A stretch of DNA of 64,000 nucleotides from Pseudoalteromonas sp. N1230-9. GTDB lineage: Bacteria > Pseudomonadota > Gammaproteobacteria > Enterobacterales > Alteromonadaceae. A program made the position numbers and the translations under genes. The DNA lies in contig NZ_CP090419.1 in NCBI RefSeq assembly GCF_032716425.1, positions 1,165,001 through 1,229,000 on the forward strand, read 5' to 3'. How positions within the stretch are numbered: position 1 is the stretch's first letter; each line of letters starts with the position of its first letter. Shown here piece by piece: positions 9,494-18,936 of this stretch. The notes under the pieces are model-generated. The model saw only the letters and a program-made list of their open reading frames with translations. It did no database searches and was not told the origin of the DNA.

Positions 9494-11742
9494 TATGCTT
9501 TATCTCCTTCAGACAAACGCTTTTGTGTCAGTAACATAAGTAGTCGCCATAGCATGTATGAAATCAGCAGTAGTGTAATAATCGATAATATGGCGAGTAA
9601 AATGGGTTGATCAGAAAAGTGAAACCAAATCAGCGTGTGAATAGGAAGATGGCCAACAAAGTATTGCTCATCCGTTTTTATGGTTTTGATTCCCTGACGG
9701 TTTATTATCGCTGAGCTACCCATGATTTGAGCTGTTTTCTCTGCGTTCAGAAGTACGTCGCTCAATAAACTATATGCACTATTGTCTGAGGCGATCATAG
9801 AGACAACTGAGCGCTTTGAGTCTAATGGAGATTGGAAGCCAGAAATGATAGCTAAGCGGCCTAGGCTACTGATATTTATTTTAATTTTTTCAGAATTTTG
9901 AGTGTCATATGCACCGTTGTAAATGGCTTGATTAACAACACGCTGATTGTTATTGAGCACAGCACTCAAAGAGCTATTCTGTGAAAGCTCAGCTAAAAGT
10001 GAATCGGGCTTGCCAATGATGATGATATCTTTATCAGTAAGTTCGTTCTTTGAATTAGGAAATTGAATATCCAAACGATGAGCTGGATAGCCTGTCATTG
10101 CACCCAAACGGCCTGCAAAGTTGAGTAATAAGCTGATTGCCTCAACAGGGGCGTTGCTTTGCATTATTAACACGCTTTGGTGAAGATCTGCGTATTTGGT
10201 ATAAGGGAAACCGCTATTAGCAAAAGCACGTAAATTAGGCAATGAAATGTAATGATGAAAACCACTCACATCAATGCTAGAGCTGCCATCAATAACACCG
10301 AACTCACCGCCTGCTGGAATCGCACTACATTCTCCTGTTTTAACTAGTGCAAAGTTAAAGTCGTAAGTCAGTTGGTTGTTAGTTGTTAAATCAAGCCCTG
10401 TTAATTCGAAGTCTTGGCGCGTTTGACTTGGTGTACTTGTTGAAAGTAGCGGCAGTAGCGTCTGTGTGGTTACATTCTCATTGCGTTTATTATTAAGCGT
10501 GAAACCGTCAACAAATTTGCCATTGATAAGCATGTTTAGGCGCGACAGCATGCCCTGTTCAACAGGGGTATTGCGGTAATTTAATGTTAATGGGATACCA
10601 TTTTCACGCCACGTGAATAGATCGGGTGCAAAGCGAAGATCCAAATTAACAGGTTGACCTCGATAACCCTCTGATTGGAGCTGTGTTGGGTATTCTATAA
10701 ATTCATCAAATGTAACAGCACGGTCAGAACGGACCCACAGTGGCGCATCGTATGCTTGTCGAAGCGGTAAACTATCAATTGCATCAATGGTTGCACTGCG
10801 CCCTGTCATCACTTTATGGCCAAACATTAAGCCGACCACAGCTTCTTTTAGTTGTGCTGCGTCTTTACCTAGGATCAGTAACACTTTGGCGTATCTATGT
10901 GTTGGACTACTGATAATCTCAACCGTTGGCTTTTCAACATTAGGGTAATTTAATAAGAAATCTGGTTTGTTTGTATTGGTTGCAAACACCACGCTATGTT
11001 CAACAGGCGTTGCATTTATTTGCACTGGAAACTCAGCATTACGCCATTTGGCTTGGGCACCAAAAAAGCTTGAAAGTGCAACGGCTGCCTCAAGCGTTTC
11101 TTCATTTGGCCCAGAGGCAAAAATAAAGGGTAAATTAAGTTGGCTGTAATCCCGTTTATCAAAAAAAGGCGCGGGGAAATATTCAAGTAAACTTTCGAGC
11201 GCAAGTGATTGACGACCAAGTGTGATGGTACTGCTTTTACCTAATTCAGCCCAAATAGCCTTACTAAAATCATCTTGGCATGCCAAATCATAGTAACCAA
11301 CTAACTCAAAACGTATTTGATTAAAATCTTTAATCAGTTTTGGGTTGAGCGACACGGTATGTTCGGTTTTTACCTTAATTGGATTAGTTTTATCATCAAT
11401 GGGTAATACGGTTACGAGGTTTTCATTGAAGAAAACTTTTAAGTGCGACACGCGGCTAATTAATGAAGGAGAGGGCGTGTATGAAAAGTTAAGCATCAAC
11501 TGTTTACCGAGCTTGTCTAGTCGGTTTGTAAAGTCGACGCGAGTGCTGTTGCTAACACCATCTAGTTTAAACTTTTTTAAGCCTAAACGTTCAAAACTTA
11601 AGGTTAAGCTTTCGACAGGTGCTTGTTCTGGATAACCATCATCAAAAATAGCTTTATTAGACAGCGGCTCAGCACTCATAGCCCAGTGTGGCAGGCTCAG
11701 TGATATTGCAGCGAGTAATAGTGTTAGTAGTAGTTTCATCAT
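9493..11742 (-). CDS. bcsB: Cellulose synthase periplasmic subunit BcsB
   Basis: A 749-residue partner of the BcsA synthase. A signal peptide (cleavage likely after AMSA) precedes a large periplasmic region of alternating carbohydrate-binding-like and flavodoxin-like domains. A single C-terminal membrane helix (about residues 710-735, ILLAILSIITLLLISYMLW) anchors BcsB against BcsA. Family recognition rests on overall layout, length and position between bcsA and bcsZ. It overlaps bcsA by 4 bp and bcsZ by 1 bp. BcsB guides the emerging glucan across the periplasm in characterised systems. Confidence 0.92.
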   Translation of the reverse strand: MMKLLLTLLLAAISLSLPHWAMSAEPLSNKAIFDDGYPEQAPVESLTLSFERLGLKKFKLDGVSNSTRVDFTNRLDKLGKQLMLNFSYTPSPSLISRVSHLKVFFNENLVTVLPIDDKTNPIKVKTEHTVSLNPKLIKDFNQIRFELVGYYDLACQDDFSKAIWAELGKSSTITLGRQSLALESLLEYFPAPFFDKRDYSQLNLPFIFASGPNEETLEAAVALSSFFGAQAKWRNAEFPVQINATPVEHSVVFATNTNKPDFLLNYPNVEKPTVEIISSPTHRYAKVLLILGKDAAQLKEAVVGLMFGHKVMTGRSATIDAIDSLPLRQAYDAPLWVRSDRAVTFDEFIEYPTQLQSEGYRGQPVNLDLRFAPDLFTWRENGIPLTLNYRNTPVEQGMLSRLNMLINGKFVDGFTLNNKRNENVTTQTLLPLLSTSTPSQTRQDFELTGLDLTTNNQLTYDFNFALVKTGECSAIPAGGEFGVIDGSSSIDVSGFHHYISLPNLRAFANSGFPYTKYADLHQSVLIMQSNAPVEAISLLLNFAGRLGAMTGYPAHRLDIQFPNSKNELTDKDIIIIGKPDSLLAELSQNSSLSAVLNNNQRVVNQAIYNGAYDTQNSEKIKINISSLGRLAIISGFQSPLDSKRSVVSMIASDNSAYSLLSDVLLNAEKTAQIMGSSAIINRQGIKTIKTDEQYFVGHLPIHTLIWFHFSDQPILLAILSIITLLLISYMLWRLLMLLTQKRLSEGDKA

Positions 11743-14402
11743 GATGGTGTAAATACTTTTGTTGGTTTTTTAGGTAATAAAGACACGACAAAGTGTAGTA
11801 CCTTCGTTATAAAATTAATCAAGGGTCTCAACTCACTTGGTGCGTGGAAAATCAAATTCTTAAAGCCTCTGAGGCTAGTATAAAACACTTTCGAAAAACT
11901 GTATGAAGGTTTATCGTGTTTAAAGTTTTCTTGCCAATCAAGCCAAGCATCTGCGCGTGAGAATGTGCATTGAATAAATGCTTTTTGTTTTTCTAAATTT
12001 AAATCTCTCAGCGTTAAGCCGATTTGCTTATCACGGGTGTTACAGATGTAGGTCGCAAATGAAAACTGCTTAAAGCCACGGCTCATAAGGAGTTCAACTT
12101 TATCGTTGACCCGACATAAGTGGCTGTGTTCGGTTTCTAAACCGACTCCGTTGTCTGAATAATCCGTTATTTTAACTTTGATGGTGCGCCCGTTCGCAAG
12201 GCGAATTGCGGCAGGGAAGTTAGCTTTTATTCTATGCGAGCTACGTACTTGCTTTGCTTCGGCTGCGACAGCGACTGCTGCGCCTAAGATCACTATATTG
12301 TAGCTGGCCCACAACATACTAATTAGCAATACGCCTATATGAGACGTGTCACCGAATAATAATCTGATGATGCCATACGCCATACCGATAACGTTTACTA
12401 ATAACAGTATTATATAGGGCTTTGAAATCATCCAGTCATAGTGGTCAGTACTATTTAATCCGCCTTTTTCAGTGACATTAAACTTACCTTTATTGGGGTT
12501 TATAAGTGCAACTGTGGTTGGCTTTAAAATGTACCAGGCTAAAACTGATTCATATACTTCACCCCAGAATGAGTAACGGTATTTCCCTTGAACCCGTGAA
12601 TTCGTTATTTTCACTTGCAGCAAGGTGGGTACTATATATAAGAAAATAGCGATAAAAGGAGCGTAAATGATTTGTGCGTTTAGGTAAATTAGCGCCAAAG
12701 GTGCAGTTAAAAACACAATACGTGGTATTCCTGATAAAAAGTGCAGCATGGCATTGAGATAGCATAATCGTTGAGCAATATTTAAGCCTTTGCCGAGTAA
12801 TGGGTTATCTAAACGAAAAATTTGTGCCATCCCTCGAGCCCATCGGATCCGTTGACCAACATGAGCTGATAAACTGTCAGTGGCAAGGCCTGCTGCTTGT
12901 GGAATATTAATATAGGTGGTTTTATATCCTGCACGCTGCATTCTAAGTGCTGTGTGCGCATCTTCGGTGACAGTTTCTACCGCAAATCCGCCAATTTCTT
13001 CAAGGGCACTGCGTTTTAATACTGCACAAGAACCACAGAAAAAGGTGGCATCCCACATGTCATTTCCATCTTGGATCAGGCCATAAAATAGCATGTTTTC
13101 GTTAGGAATTTTACGATGGTTTTTTAAATTACGTTCAAAGGGATCCGCAGAAAAAAAGTGGTGAGGTGTTTGTACTAAGCACACTTTGCTGTCATTAATA
13201 AATTGGCCCATGGTCATTTGTAAAAACGACCTCGCAGGAATATGGTCACAATCAAAAATCGCGATGTATTGGCCGTTTGTCACCTGCATTGCATGGTTCA
13301 TATTGCCAGCTTTTGCGTGATTATTATCTGGGCGAGTTAAATAGCCAACGCCTATTTCTTCTGCAAATTCAGCAAACTCAGGACGTTTTCCGTCATCCAG
13401 AATGTAGATGTTAAGTTTGTCAGCCGGCCAATCAATACTTTGTGCAGCAATGGTTGTTGGTTTAACAACATTTAATGGTTCATTGTAGGTCGGAATATAG
13501 ATATCAACGGTTGGCCATGATGATGTATCTTCATTAAGTGGAATTGGTTTTCTGCTTAAAGGGTTAATTGTTTGAAAAAAGCCTAAAATTAGCACCAGCC
13601 AAGCGTAGGTTTCTGCTAATAAAAGTCCAAACCCTAACCCTAATGCAAGTGGATCTCCCCAGTTAAGTGTTTCTGTGTAACGCCACCATAAATAGCGAGT
13701 AGAGGTGGTGACAGACAGGGTGATCATTGCAATTGTTGCCATTTGTCCTTCAACACGACGCAAAGAGTAGGCAACCAACAAAATAAGACTAATAAACACG
13801 GCTTGTGCTTCAACACTAAAAGGCACAGTGACAAAAATGGCGACAGCAAATATTAAGAGTGTGAAAAATGTCACTTTTAAGGTACTGTTTTTCCACAGAC
13901 TTGAAGTACTTATTTGTTGATACGCTTTTGACTTCTGTTGCTTTTTAGTTACAAGCCAAGCTCGCCTAAAAAAGCGCACTAGCTTGCTGTCTATCACGCG
14001 AACAATCCGTGCTGAGCGTATGAGCTTTCGCCATGTTTTACGCTGTTCTTGGGCAATGTGTGCTTGAGAAGTGGTGGCTGTGTTAAATAAAACCAAGTAA
14101 CAGCTTTGTAGTGCGATTCTGACGCAATTTGATGGCGTTAAAATTGGCTGTGTAACATGGGGATAGAAATATTTTATCGTCTTTTTTATGTTGTTTTTAC
14201 GGTTTTTATCAAGCCTAAAAAATAGCGATAAAAATAACACTATAAAGGGCATCATGAATGCCCCAAGCAAACTCATTTTATGTTGATTGAAATAACCATG
14301 AAATTTAAAAAATACAAAGCGGACAATTCTCTTTGTAAAAATAAGTCCTAAGCATAATTTCATAATACGCTCAGTGTTACTCACCCGAACCTTATTAGTC
14401 AT
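11739..14402 (-). CDS. bcsA: Cellulose synthase catalytic subunit BcsA (GT2 + PilZ)
   Basis: An 887-residue inner-membrane glycosyltransferase that polymerises UDP-glucose into beta-1,4-glucan. GT2 motifs appear in order: DDGKR (D336/D337), DCD (D384, D386), TED (479-481) and QRIRW (517-521). Membrane helices flank the GT domain. The C-terminal PilZ domain has the c-di-GMP binding pair RSSHR (720-724) and DYSDNG (747-752), so activation by c-di-GMP is expected. The N-terminal extension of about 150 residues resembles the enterobacterial rather than the Komagataeibacter form. It overlaps bcsQ by 8 bp upstream. Confidence 0.96.
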   Translation of the reverse strand: MTNKVRVSNTERIMKLCLGLIFTKRIVRFVFFKFHGYFNQHKMSLLGAFMMPFIVLFLSLFFRLDKNRKNNIKKTIKYFYPHVTQPILTPSNCVRIALQSCYLVLFNTATTSQAHIAQEQRKTWRKLIRSARIVRVIDSKLVRFFRRAWLVTKKQQKSKAYQQISTSSLWKNSTLKVTFFTLLIFAVAIFVTVPFSVEAQAVFISLILLVAYSLRRVEGQMATIAMITLSVTTSTRYLWWRYTETLNWGDPLALGLGFGLLLAETYAWLVLILGFFQTINPLSRKPIPLNEDTSSWPTVDIYIPTYNEPLNVVKPTTIAAQSIDWPADKLNIYILDDGKRPEFAEFAEEIGVGYLTRPDNNHAKAGNMNHAMQVTNGQYIAIFDCDHIPARSFLQMTMGQFINDSKVCLVQTPHHFFSADPFERNLKNHRKIPNENMLFYGLIQDGNDMWDATFFCGSCAVLKRSALEEIGGFAVETVTEDAHTALRMQRAGYKTTYINIPQAAGLATDSLSAHVGQRIRWARGMAQIFRLDNPLLGKGLNIAQRLCYLNAMLHFLSGIPRIVFLTAPLALIYLNAQIIYAPFIAIFLYIVPTLLQVKITNSRVQGKYRYSFWGEVYESVLAWYILKPTTVALINPNKGKFNVTEKGGLNSTDHYDWMISKPYIILLLVNVIGMAYGIIRLLFGDTSHIGVLLISMLWASYNIVILGAAVAVAAEAKQVRSSHRIKANFPAAIRLANGRTIKVKITDYSDNGVGLETEHSHLCRVNDKVELLMSRGFKQFSFATYICNTRDKQIGLTLRDLNLEKQKAFIQCTFSRADAWLDWQENFKHDKPSYSFSKVFYTSLRGFKNLIFHAPSELRPLINFITKVLHFVVSLLPKKPTKVFTPS

Positions 14403-15114
14403 TATTACTCGCTCTACTTACCAGCCAGCCCGCTAATGTTTCAAAGTCGTCATTGGCAACACTGTAAGGAGCGCAATTAATGGCGACATTACGAAATGCT
14501 GTTGCTTCTTTTATCACTTCATCTTGGTTGATATACAGTGGTGCGAGTAAAGGAAGTTCGGATTGCCATAATTGCAGAAGATCAGATTCAAGCTCAGAGG
14601 CAGAGTTAAATCGATTTATCAAAAAGTAATGTTGCCAACTTGAAGTAGCGTGTTTAAGTGAATTTAAGCGCTTATAGATAAAACTGTGGCAAATAGCATC
14701 GCAGTTTACAATTTCTAGGAAAATATCGTCTTCTGAAATTGGGTAATCAGATACATCAATATGAGCAGGGCAGTCAAATAAAAACCACGCGTTTTCAGAT
14801 TCTTTTAATTGCTCGCAGCTTTCAATGACTGAGGTAAAGTTTAAATTAGTGAGGCTAGCACTGCCATAAGGTAAAAACTTAATACCATCATTATCTTGAT
14901 GAAATTGACAGCTGGCCGCATGAAAGCTGGAATAATCACTCCAACCTAATTGGTGCTCCCACGATAGACCTAGATGTAAGCCAACATCGCCTTTGGGATC
15001 AAGGTCAATAACGTATACGTTTTCGTTAGATTTTCTTAAGGCGCAAGCAAGATTAGCAACAACGGATGTTGTACCTGTTCCACCTTTAATACCTTTTACA
15101 AAAACTCTGTTCAT
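14395..15114 (-). CDS. bcsQ: BcsQ, ParA/MinD-like ATPase of cellulose secretion
   Basis: A 239-residue SIMIBI-class P-loop ATPase. The deviant Walker A region reads KGIKGGTGTTSVVANLA near residues 8-24, followed by VIDLDPKGDVGLHLG (Walker A' type) near 35-49. In E. coli, BcsQ pairs with BcsR and BcsE in a cytosolic regulatory assembly below the synthase and is needed for cellulose production. It follows bcsR by 3 bp and its stop lies inside the bcsA start, the E. coli order. Confidence 0.9.
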   Translation of the reverse strand: MNRVFVKGIKGGTGTTSVVANLACALRKSNENVYVIDLDPKGDVGLHLGLSWEHQLGWSDYSSFHAASCQFHQDNDGIKFLPYGSASLTNLNFTSVIESCEQLKESENAWFLFDCPAHIDVSDYPISEDDIFLEIVNCDAICHSFIYKRLNSLKHATSSWQHYFLINRFNSASELESDLLQLWQSELPLLAPLYINQDEVIKEATAFRNVAINCAPYSVANDDFETLAGWLVSRASNND

Positions 15115-15117
15115 TAT

Positions 15118-15333
15118 TTAGTATGTACTTTTGTTAATATTTTTAACTTGTTGTGTATCTTTAACAGATAAAGCGATATCTTTAATTAAAGGATATTTTT
15201 CGATTGTTTGGCGATTTTTTTCTACATCAACTATTTCTATATATGTTTGGTTTTTTCCACCAAACTGATGGAGCAAATTATCAATGTCATATTGAGTTAA
15301 AATAGTTGATTTTTTTACTACATAATCATTCAT
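15118..15333 (-). CDS. bcsR: Small cellulose biosynthesis protein BcsR
   Basis: A 71-residue first gene of the leftward arm. The middle (about residues 18-55) aligns by eye with E. coli BcsR: a helix IDNLLHQFGG, an acidic/hydrophobic linker YIEIVDV and the end motif KYPLIKDIA, comparable with RWPLLAEFA. BcsR binds BcsQ and stabilises it in E. coli. Its position directly before bcsQ (3-bp gap) strengthens the call. The similarity is short, so the family call rests on motif plus context. Confidence 0.8.
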   Translation of the reverse strand: MNDYVVKKSTILTQYDIDNLLHQFGGKNQTYIEIVDVEKNRQTIEKYPLIKDIALSVKDTQQVKNINKSTY

Positions 15334-15451
15334 CTAAAGTATCCGCTACAACAAAACTAGATTTGAAGTGTTTATAAAACGTGGACATGGGCTGCATTAT
15401 ATATAGAATAGCGCCTAAAACTAGTACTAAAGTATCTTTTTCAAGGGTTTA
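15334..15451. promoter_or_regulatory. Divergent promoter region of the two bcs arms
   Basis: 118 bp separate bcsR (leftward) from bcsE (rightward), so both transcripts must start here or nearby. A possible rightward sigma-70 pair is TGGACA (about 15388) with TAGAAT 16 bp further on. I saw no clear operator. The assignment as a promoter region is from arrangement, the hexamers are tentative. Confidence 0.45.
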
Positions 15452-15454
15452 TTG

Positions 15455-17080
15455 GTGCCTTATTTAAATATAACAGGGTTAATGACGGCCTATTCGGTGT
15501 TAAAACGCAGTGCAAATTATGCACTACTGGCACCGTTAGACAATCAGTTATTAGAGCTAGCTAGGCATGTTTTTGCTAATAACAAAGGCTCTGTATTCTT
15601 ACTCTCAGAACAGGTTGATATGTTCTTTAATGGTGAGCAAGGTGATGTTTTTCATCAGCTATTTGAACAAGGTCACTTATACCCATTTCGTTTACATTAT
15701 GATTCAATTTTAGCAAAAAAATCACATTTTTCACGCAGGGTGATTAATGAGCTAAAACACTATGACGAGCTTAAAGATAGTACCGTCGTTGTGCATTTGC
15801 ATAGTGAACGGATTTCAACCCTTGACGAAGTGCAGTTAACCAAAACAATAAGTTATTATCGTGAACTTGCAATATCTCAAAGTGCAACTGTCATTTTTTT
15901 AATTTCGGGTGCTGAAGTAAATAGTGTGCGACGACAGTTTTTAGGTATTAATACACTTTTTGATGGCATGATTTTTATGACCCAAGAAGCCTCAATTCGT
16001 ACCTTAGAATATGATTATTGGAGTCACAGCGAAGGAGTTATTGCTGTTAAAAGTGTTAATTTACAGCTGCTTAATAAGCAATTATCGGTATTTGAGAGTG
16101 ATTTAGACGCGCACACAGACAAACGTTCAATGCATCAGGAGCTAGATGAAGATGAAGTTTGGGTGGTACGAAGCGCGGTACCACAAGGCACTAAACTTCC
16201 TGCTCTTTACAAGGTGGTTGAAGATAACGATGCGCTATATAAAACTGCGCTGACTCGAAAAGCTGCCACGCTCGTTTTTTCAGTTACACGCTACACTGAC
16301 TTATCAGCTTTAGCACAAGAGTGTTTTTTGCTTCGTAAACAATGTGGACGCAAATTAAAATTAGTTATTCAAAATGTAGATGGCATTATTCGTCATCAAG
16401 ATGAATGCTTGTTTTTAGCCTTGGGTGTGAACCTGATTTTGTATAGTTTTTCGGAGCCATCTAGGCTGTTATCTCAAATTCAGTCTATTCAGGGGTTTCA
16501 ATTCTCAAGGCCTTTACCCGATTCAATTGATGATGTATTAAAATACAGTGAAAGCGTATTAAGCAAAGGGTATTTACCTATTCTGCGTTTTGCAGAGCAA
16601 GTGTCAAAACACAGTGATTCAGCAGCGAACCTGGGGGTTAGTGGGGTGTTGGTCATGTTGCAGCTTTTACCGCGGATTGAAGCGATTCACCCATTGCATT
16701 TGTTTCATGTAAAACGAGAGGGGGATCTATTTAGTTATGCCGATGGCTATATCTATTTATATTTGCATGCGTGCCGTGAGCATGATGTTGAAAGTGCGAT
16801 TAAACATTTGTTTAAATTACAAGTGAGTGATTTTTTTACATCGAAAAATATTATTGCTGATCACTTTTACATACAGCAAGAGTGTCGACGAATTCAACGT
16901 GACTACAATCAACAGGAAGTACCAGACTACACAGAGCAATTAAAGGAAAATGTTAGCTATATTTTCGATGCCAAAGCGGCCGACATTACTAATTTAAACA
17001 CTGAAACCCCTGAATTTAAAAAAATCATTAGACCGATATCAACACCTGTTTCGGTTGAATTTAAAAGTGATGAGAGATGA
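15455..17080 (+). CDS. bcsE: BcsE, c-di-GMP-binding cellulose biosynthesis regulator
   Basis: About 541 residues, cytosolic. The GIL-type domain contains the RxxD motif RHQD (residues 313-316 from this start) in the segment GIIRHQDECLFLALGVNLI, the c-di-GMP I-site-like motif of BcsE. In E. coli BcsE binds c-di-GMP and, with BcsQ/R and the BcsF membrane anchor, boosts cellulose synthesis. Two starts compete: TTG at 15452 and GTG at 15455; AAGGG at 15443-15447 leaves 4 or 7 nt, so I prefer GTG. The stop overlaps the bcsF ATG (ATGA). Confidence 0.9.
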   Translation: MPYLNITGLMTAYSVLKRSANYALLAPLDNQLLELARHVFANNKGSVFLLSEQVDMFFNGEQGDVFHQLFEQGHLYPFRLHYDSILAKKSHFSRRVINELKHYDELKDSTVVVHLHSERISTLDEVQLTKTISYYRELAISQSATVIFLISGAEVNSVRRQFLGINTLFDGMIFMTQEASIRTLEYDYWSHSEGVIAVKSVNLQLLNKQLSVFESDLDAHTDKRSMHQELDEDEVWVVRSAVPQGTKLPALYKVVEDNDALYKTALTRKAATLVFSVTRYTDLSALAQECFLLRKQCGRKLKLVIQNVDGIIRHQDECLFLALGVNLILYSFSEPSRLLSQIQSIQGFQFSRPLPDSIDDVLKYSESVLSKGYLPILRFAEQVSKHSDSAANLGVSGVLVMLQLLPRIEAIHPLHLFHVKREGDLFSYADGYIYLYLHACREHDVESAIKHLFKLQVSDFFTSKNIIADHFYIQQECRRIQRDYNQQEVPDYTEQLKENVSYIFDAKAADITNLNTETPEFKKIIRPISTPVSVEFKSDER

Positions 17081-17253
17081 GCTTAAACCAGTTTTTAATT
17101 ACCTTTTTAGTCGCCTTAATACTCGGTGTTTTACTCAGTAATGTAGGCAAGGTATTACTTAAAAAAGTAGTACATGTTTATCGGAAACTAACATTCAGGC
17201 ATGTGCTGCTAACCCCATATACTCCCAAAAAACAGAAAAAGGATACCCAGTGA
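17077..17253 (+). CDS. bcsF: BcsF, short membrane anchor of the BcsE complex
   Basis: A 58-residue gene that is easy to miss. It begins MSLNQFLITFLVALILGVLL, one membrane helix (about residues 5-22), followed by a basic cytosolic tail containing KVLLKK, HVYRKL and KKQKKD. E. coli BcsF has the same design and recruits BcsE to the membrane. The ATG overlaps the bcsE stop (ATGA) and its TGA overlaps the GTG of bcsG (GTGA), leaving no spare base in the E-F-G arm. Sequence similarity alone is weak; size, topology and position carry the call. Confidence 0.85.
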   Translation: MSLNQFLITFLVALILGVLLSNVGKVLLKKVVHVYRKLTFRHVLLTPYTPKKQKKDTQ

Positions 17254-18833
17254 GGCTTTCAGGTTTAGGTGTTTGGAACTTATATTTCCTTATAAAGTTT
17301 TTTCTCTATAGTCGCTCAGATATCTCGTTTGACTTTTTAGCTAATTTAGCCTTTTTTGCTTTTTTGGCCTTATCTTTTCAGCAGCAATGGTTGATGCGTA
17401 TTAAGCATGTTGTGAGTGTTGTTGTCGGCATTGCATTGTTTTATCACGATTCATGGTTACCCCCCATATCACGACTCACAAAGCAGGCGGGGAATGTCCA
17501 AGATTTTAGCTTAGGTTACTTTTTTGAAATAGTGTCGCGGGTGGTGAATATTGAGCTGATTCTGGCGTTATTTGTGCTATGTATAGTGTATTGGTATAGC
17601 GCTAGATGGCTCAGGTACACGAGCTTGTCTGTGATTGGGTTTGCATATGCTTATTGGCTAAGTGTGTCAGTGCCAAGCGATGGCTTAATTACCCCCATAG
17701 TTGTGCAAAATCAGTCAACGCCACGAGAAGAAAGCACAGCCGTATCTGGTGCATCAACAGCTGATACGCCAGATCAACAATTGCAGGCTTTTTATCAACA
17801 GCAAGCACAGCTAAAGACTCAGTTTCCAGTGTCTTTCAATGGTCGTCCTTTTGATGTTGTGGTGCTTAACATATGTTCCCTCGCTACGGCTGATTTAAAT
17901 GCAATTGGTGTTAAGCCGCGTAATCTCTTTAGTGATTTTGATATTTTGTTCCGTGATTTTAACTCTGCTACGTCATACAGTGGTCCTGCTGCTATTCGGC
18001 TTTTACGAGCCAGTTGTGGCCAAACCAGCCAAAATAAATTATTTGAACCTGTTGATAAACAATGCAAGTTGTTCAGTAATCTAGCTGAGTTAGGGTTTAA
18101 GACCTCTGTCGCTTTAAACCACGATGGTCATTTTGATGATTTCATTGGCTTAATTAGACAGTATGGGGGGGTCTCAGTTCCTAAACTCGATTTTAGTCAG
18201 TTTAGTCCCGCTCAGTATGGATTTGATGGTAAGCCTATTTACTCTGATGGTGAGGTTTTGTCTGCTTGGTTAAATGAACAAGCAGCAGAAGGGTCGCTAC
18301 CAAGAGCACTCTATTATAATTCGATTAGTTTACATGATGGTAATCAGTTAGCTGGGCGTTCACGCATGAATAGTCTTGAAAGTTATCCTGCTAGGCAGCA
18401 AAGGTTGTTCGCAGATATTGCTCAGTTTATTTCACAGCTTGAACGTGAAGGTCGAAATGTAATGTTAGTTGTTGTACCTGAGCATGGTGCGGCACTCAAA
18501 GGAGATAAGTTACAGTTTGCAGGGCTTCGAGAAATACCCAGCCCTGCGATTGTGTCAGTGCCGGCTGCTGTTAAGTTCATTGGCCCTGATATAAAGCACA
18601 GTGAATTATATGAAGTAGAAAAAACAGTGAGTTATTTTGCGTTGTCTGAATTAATCAGTAATGCAATGAAGTGGGATGCTTTTTCAGGTGCTGTGAATGT
18701 TCAACGCTTGGTTGATAGCTTACCGAGTGCAGCTAAAGTCGCAGAGAATCAAGACACAGTAATGATGTATATTAAAGGCCAACCATACATTCAATTGGAT
18801 GGCGCCGAGTGGACTAAATACCCAAACAACTAA
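17250..18833 (+). CDS. bcsG: BcsG, cellulose phosphoethanolamine transferase
   Basis: A 527-residue inner-membrane enzyme with about five N-terminal helices (to roughly residue 140) and a periplasmic alkaline-phosphatase-fold domain. BcsG transfers phosphoethanolamine from phosphatidylethanolamine to cellulose. The residues known from E. coli are present: C209 in LNICS, nucleophile S244 in SYSGPAAIRLLRASCG (35 residues after the Cys, as in E. coli C243/S278) and the zinc pair E411-H412 in VPEHGAALKG. Start is GTG, overlapping the bcsF stop. It ends the rightward arm. Confidence 0.93.
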   Translation: MRLSGLGVWNLYFLIKFFLYSRSDISFDFLANLAFFAFLALSFQQQWLMRIKHVVSVVVGIALFYHDSWLPPISRLTKQAGNVQDFSLGYFFEIVSRVVNIELILALFVLCIVYWYSARWLRYTSLSVIGFAYAYWLSVSVPSDGLITPIVVQNQSTPREESTAVSGASTADTPDQQLQAFYQQQAQLKTQFPVSFNGRPFDVVVLNICSLATADLNAIGVKPRNLFSDFDILFRDFNSATSYSGPAAIRLLRASCGQTSQNKLFEPVDKQCKLFSNLAELGFKTSVALNHDGHFDDFIGLIRQYGGVSVPKLDFSQFSPAQYGFDGKPIYSDGEVLSAWLNEQAAEGSLPRALYYNSISLHDGNQLAGRSRMNSLESYPARQQRLFADIAQFISQLEREGRNVMLVVVPEHGAALKGDKLQFAGLREIPSPAIVSVPAAVKFIGPDIKHSELYEVEKTVSYFALSELISNAMKWDAFSGAVNVQRLVDSLPSAAKVAENQDTVMMYIKGQPYIQLDGAEWTKYPNN

Positions 18834-18846
18834 TGCGTTTGGGTAT
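18818..18846 (+). terminator. Inverted repeat overlapping the bcsG stop, probable terminator
   Basis: Perfect 10-bp stem ATACCCAAAC / GTTTGGGTAT with a 9-nt loop that contains the bcsG stop codon. The following ATTTGT is only a weak T run, so termination is plausible but not certain. Confidence 0.5.
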
Positions 18847-18936
18847 ATTTGTCCAAAAATCTTTACAATAGACTACCCACGAATGGGGAGTTAGCGTATT
18901 ATTCGCTTACTATAGGTTCCCGTTCTTTGAGGATGT

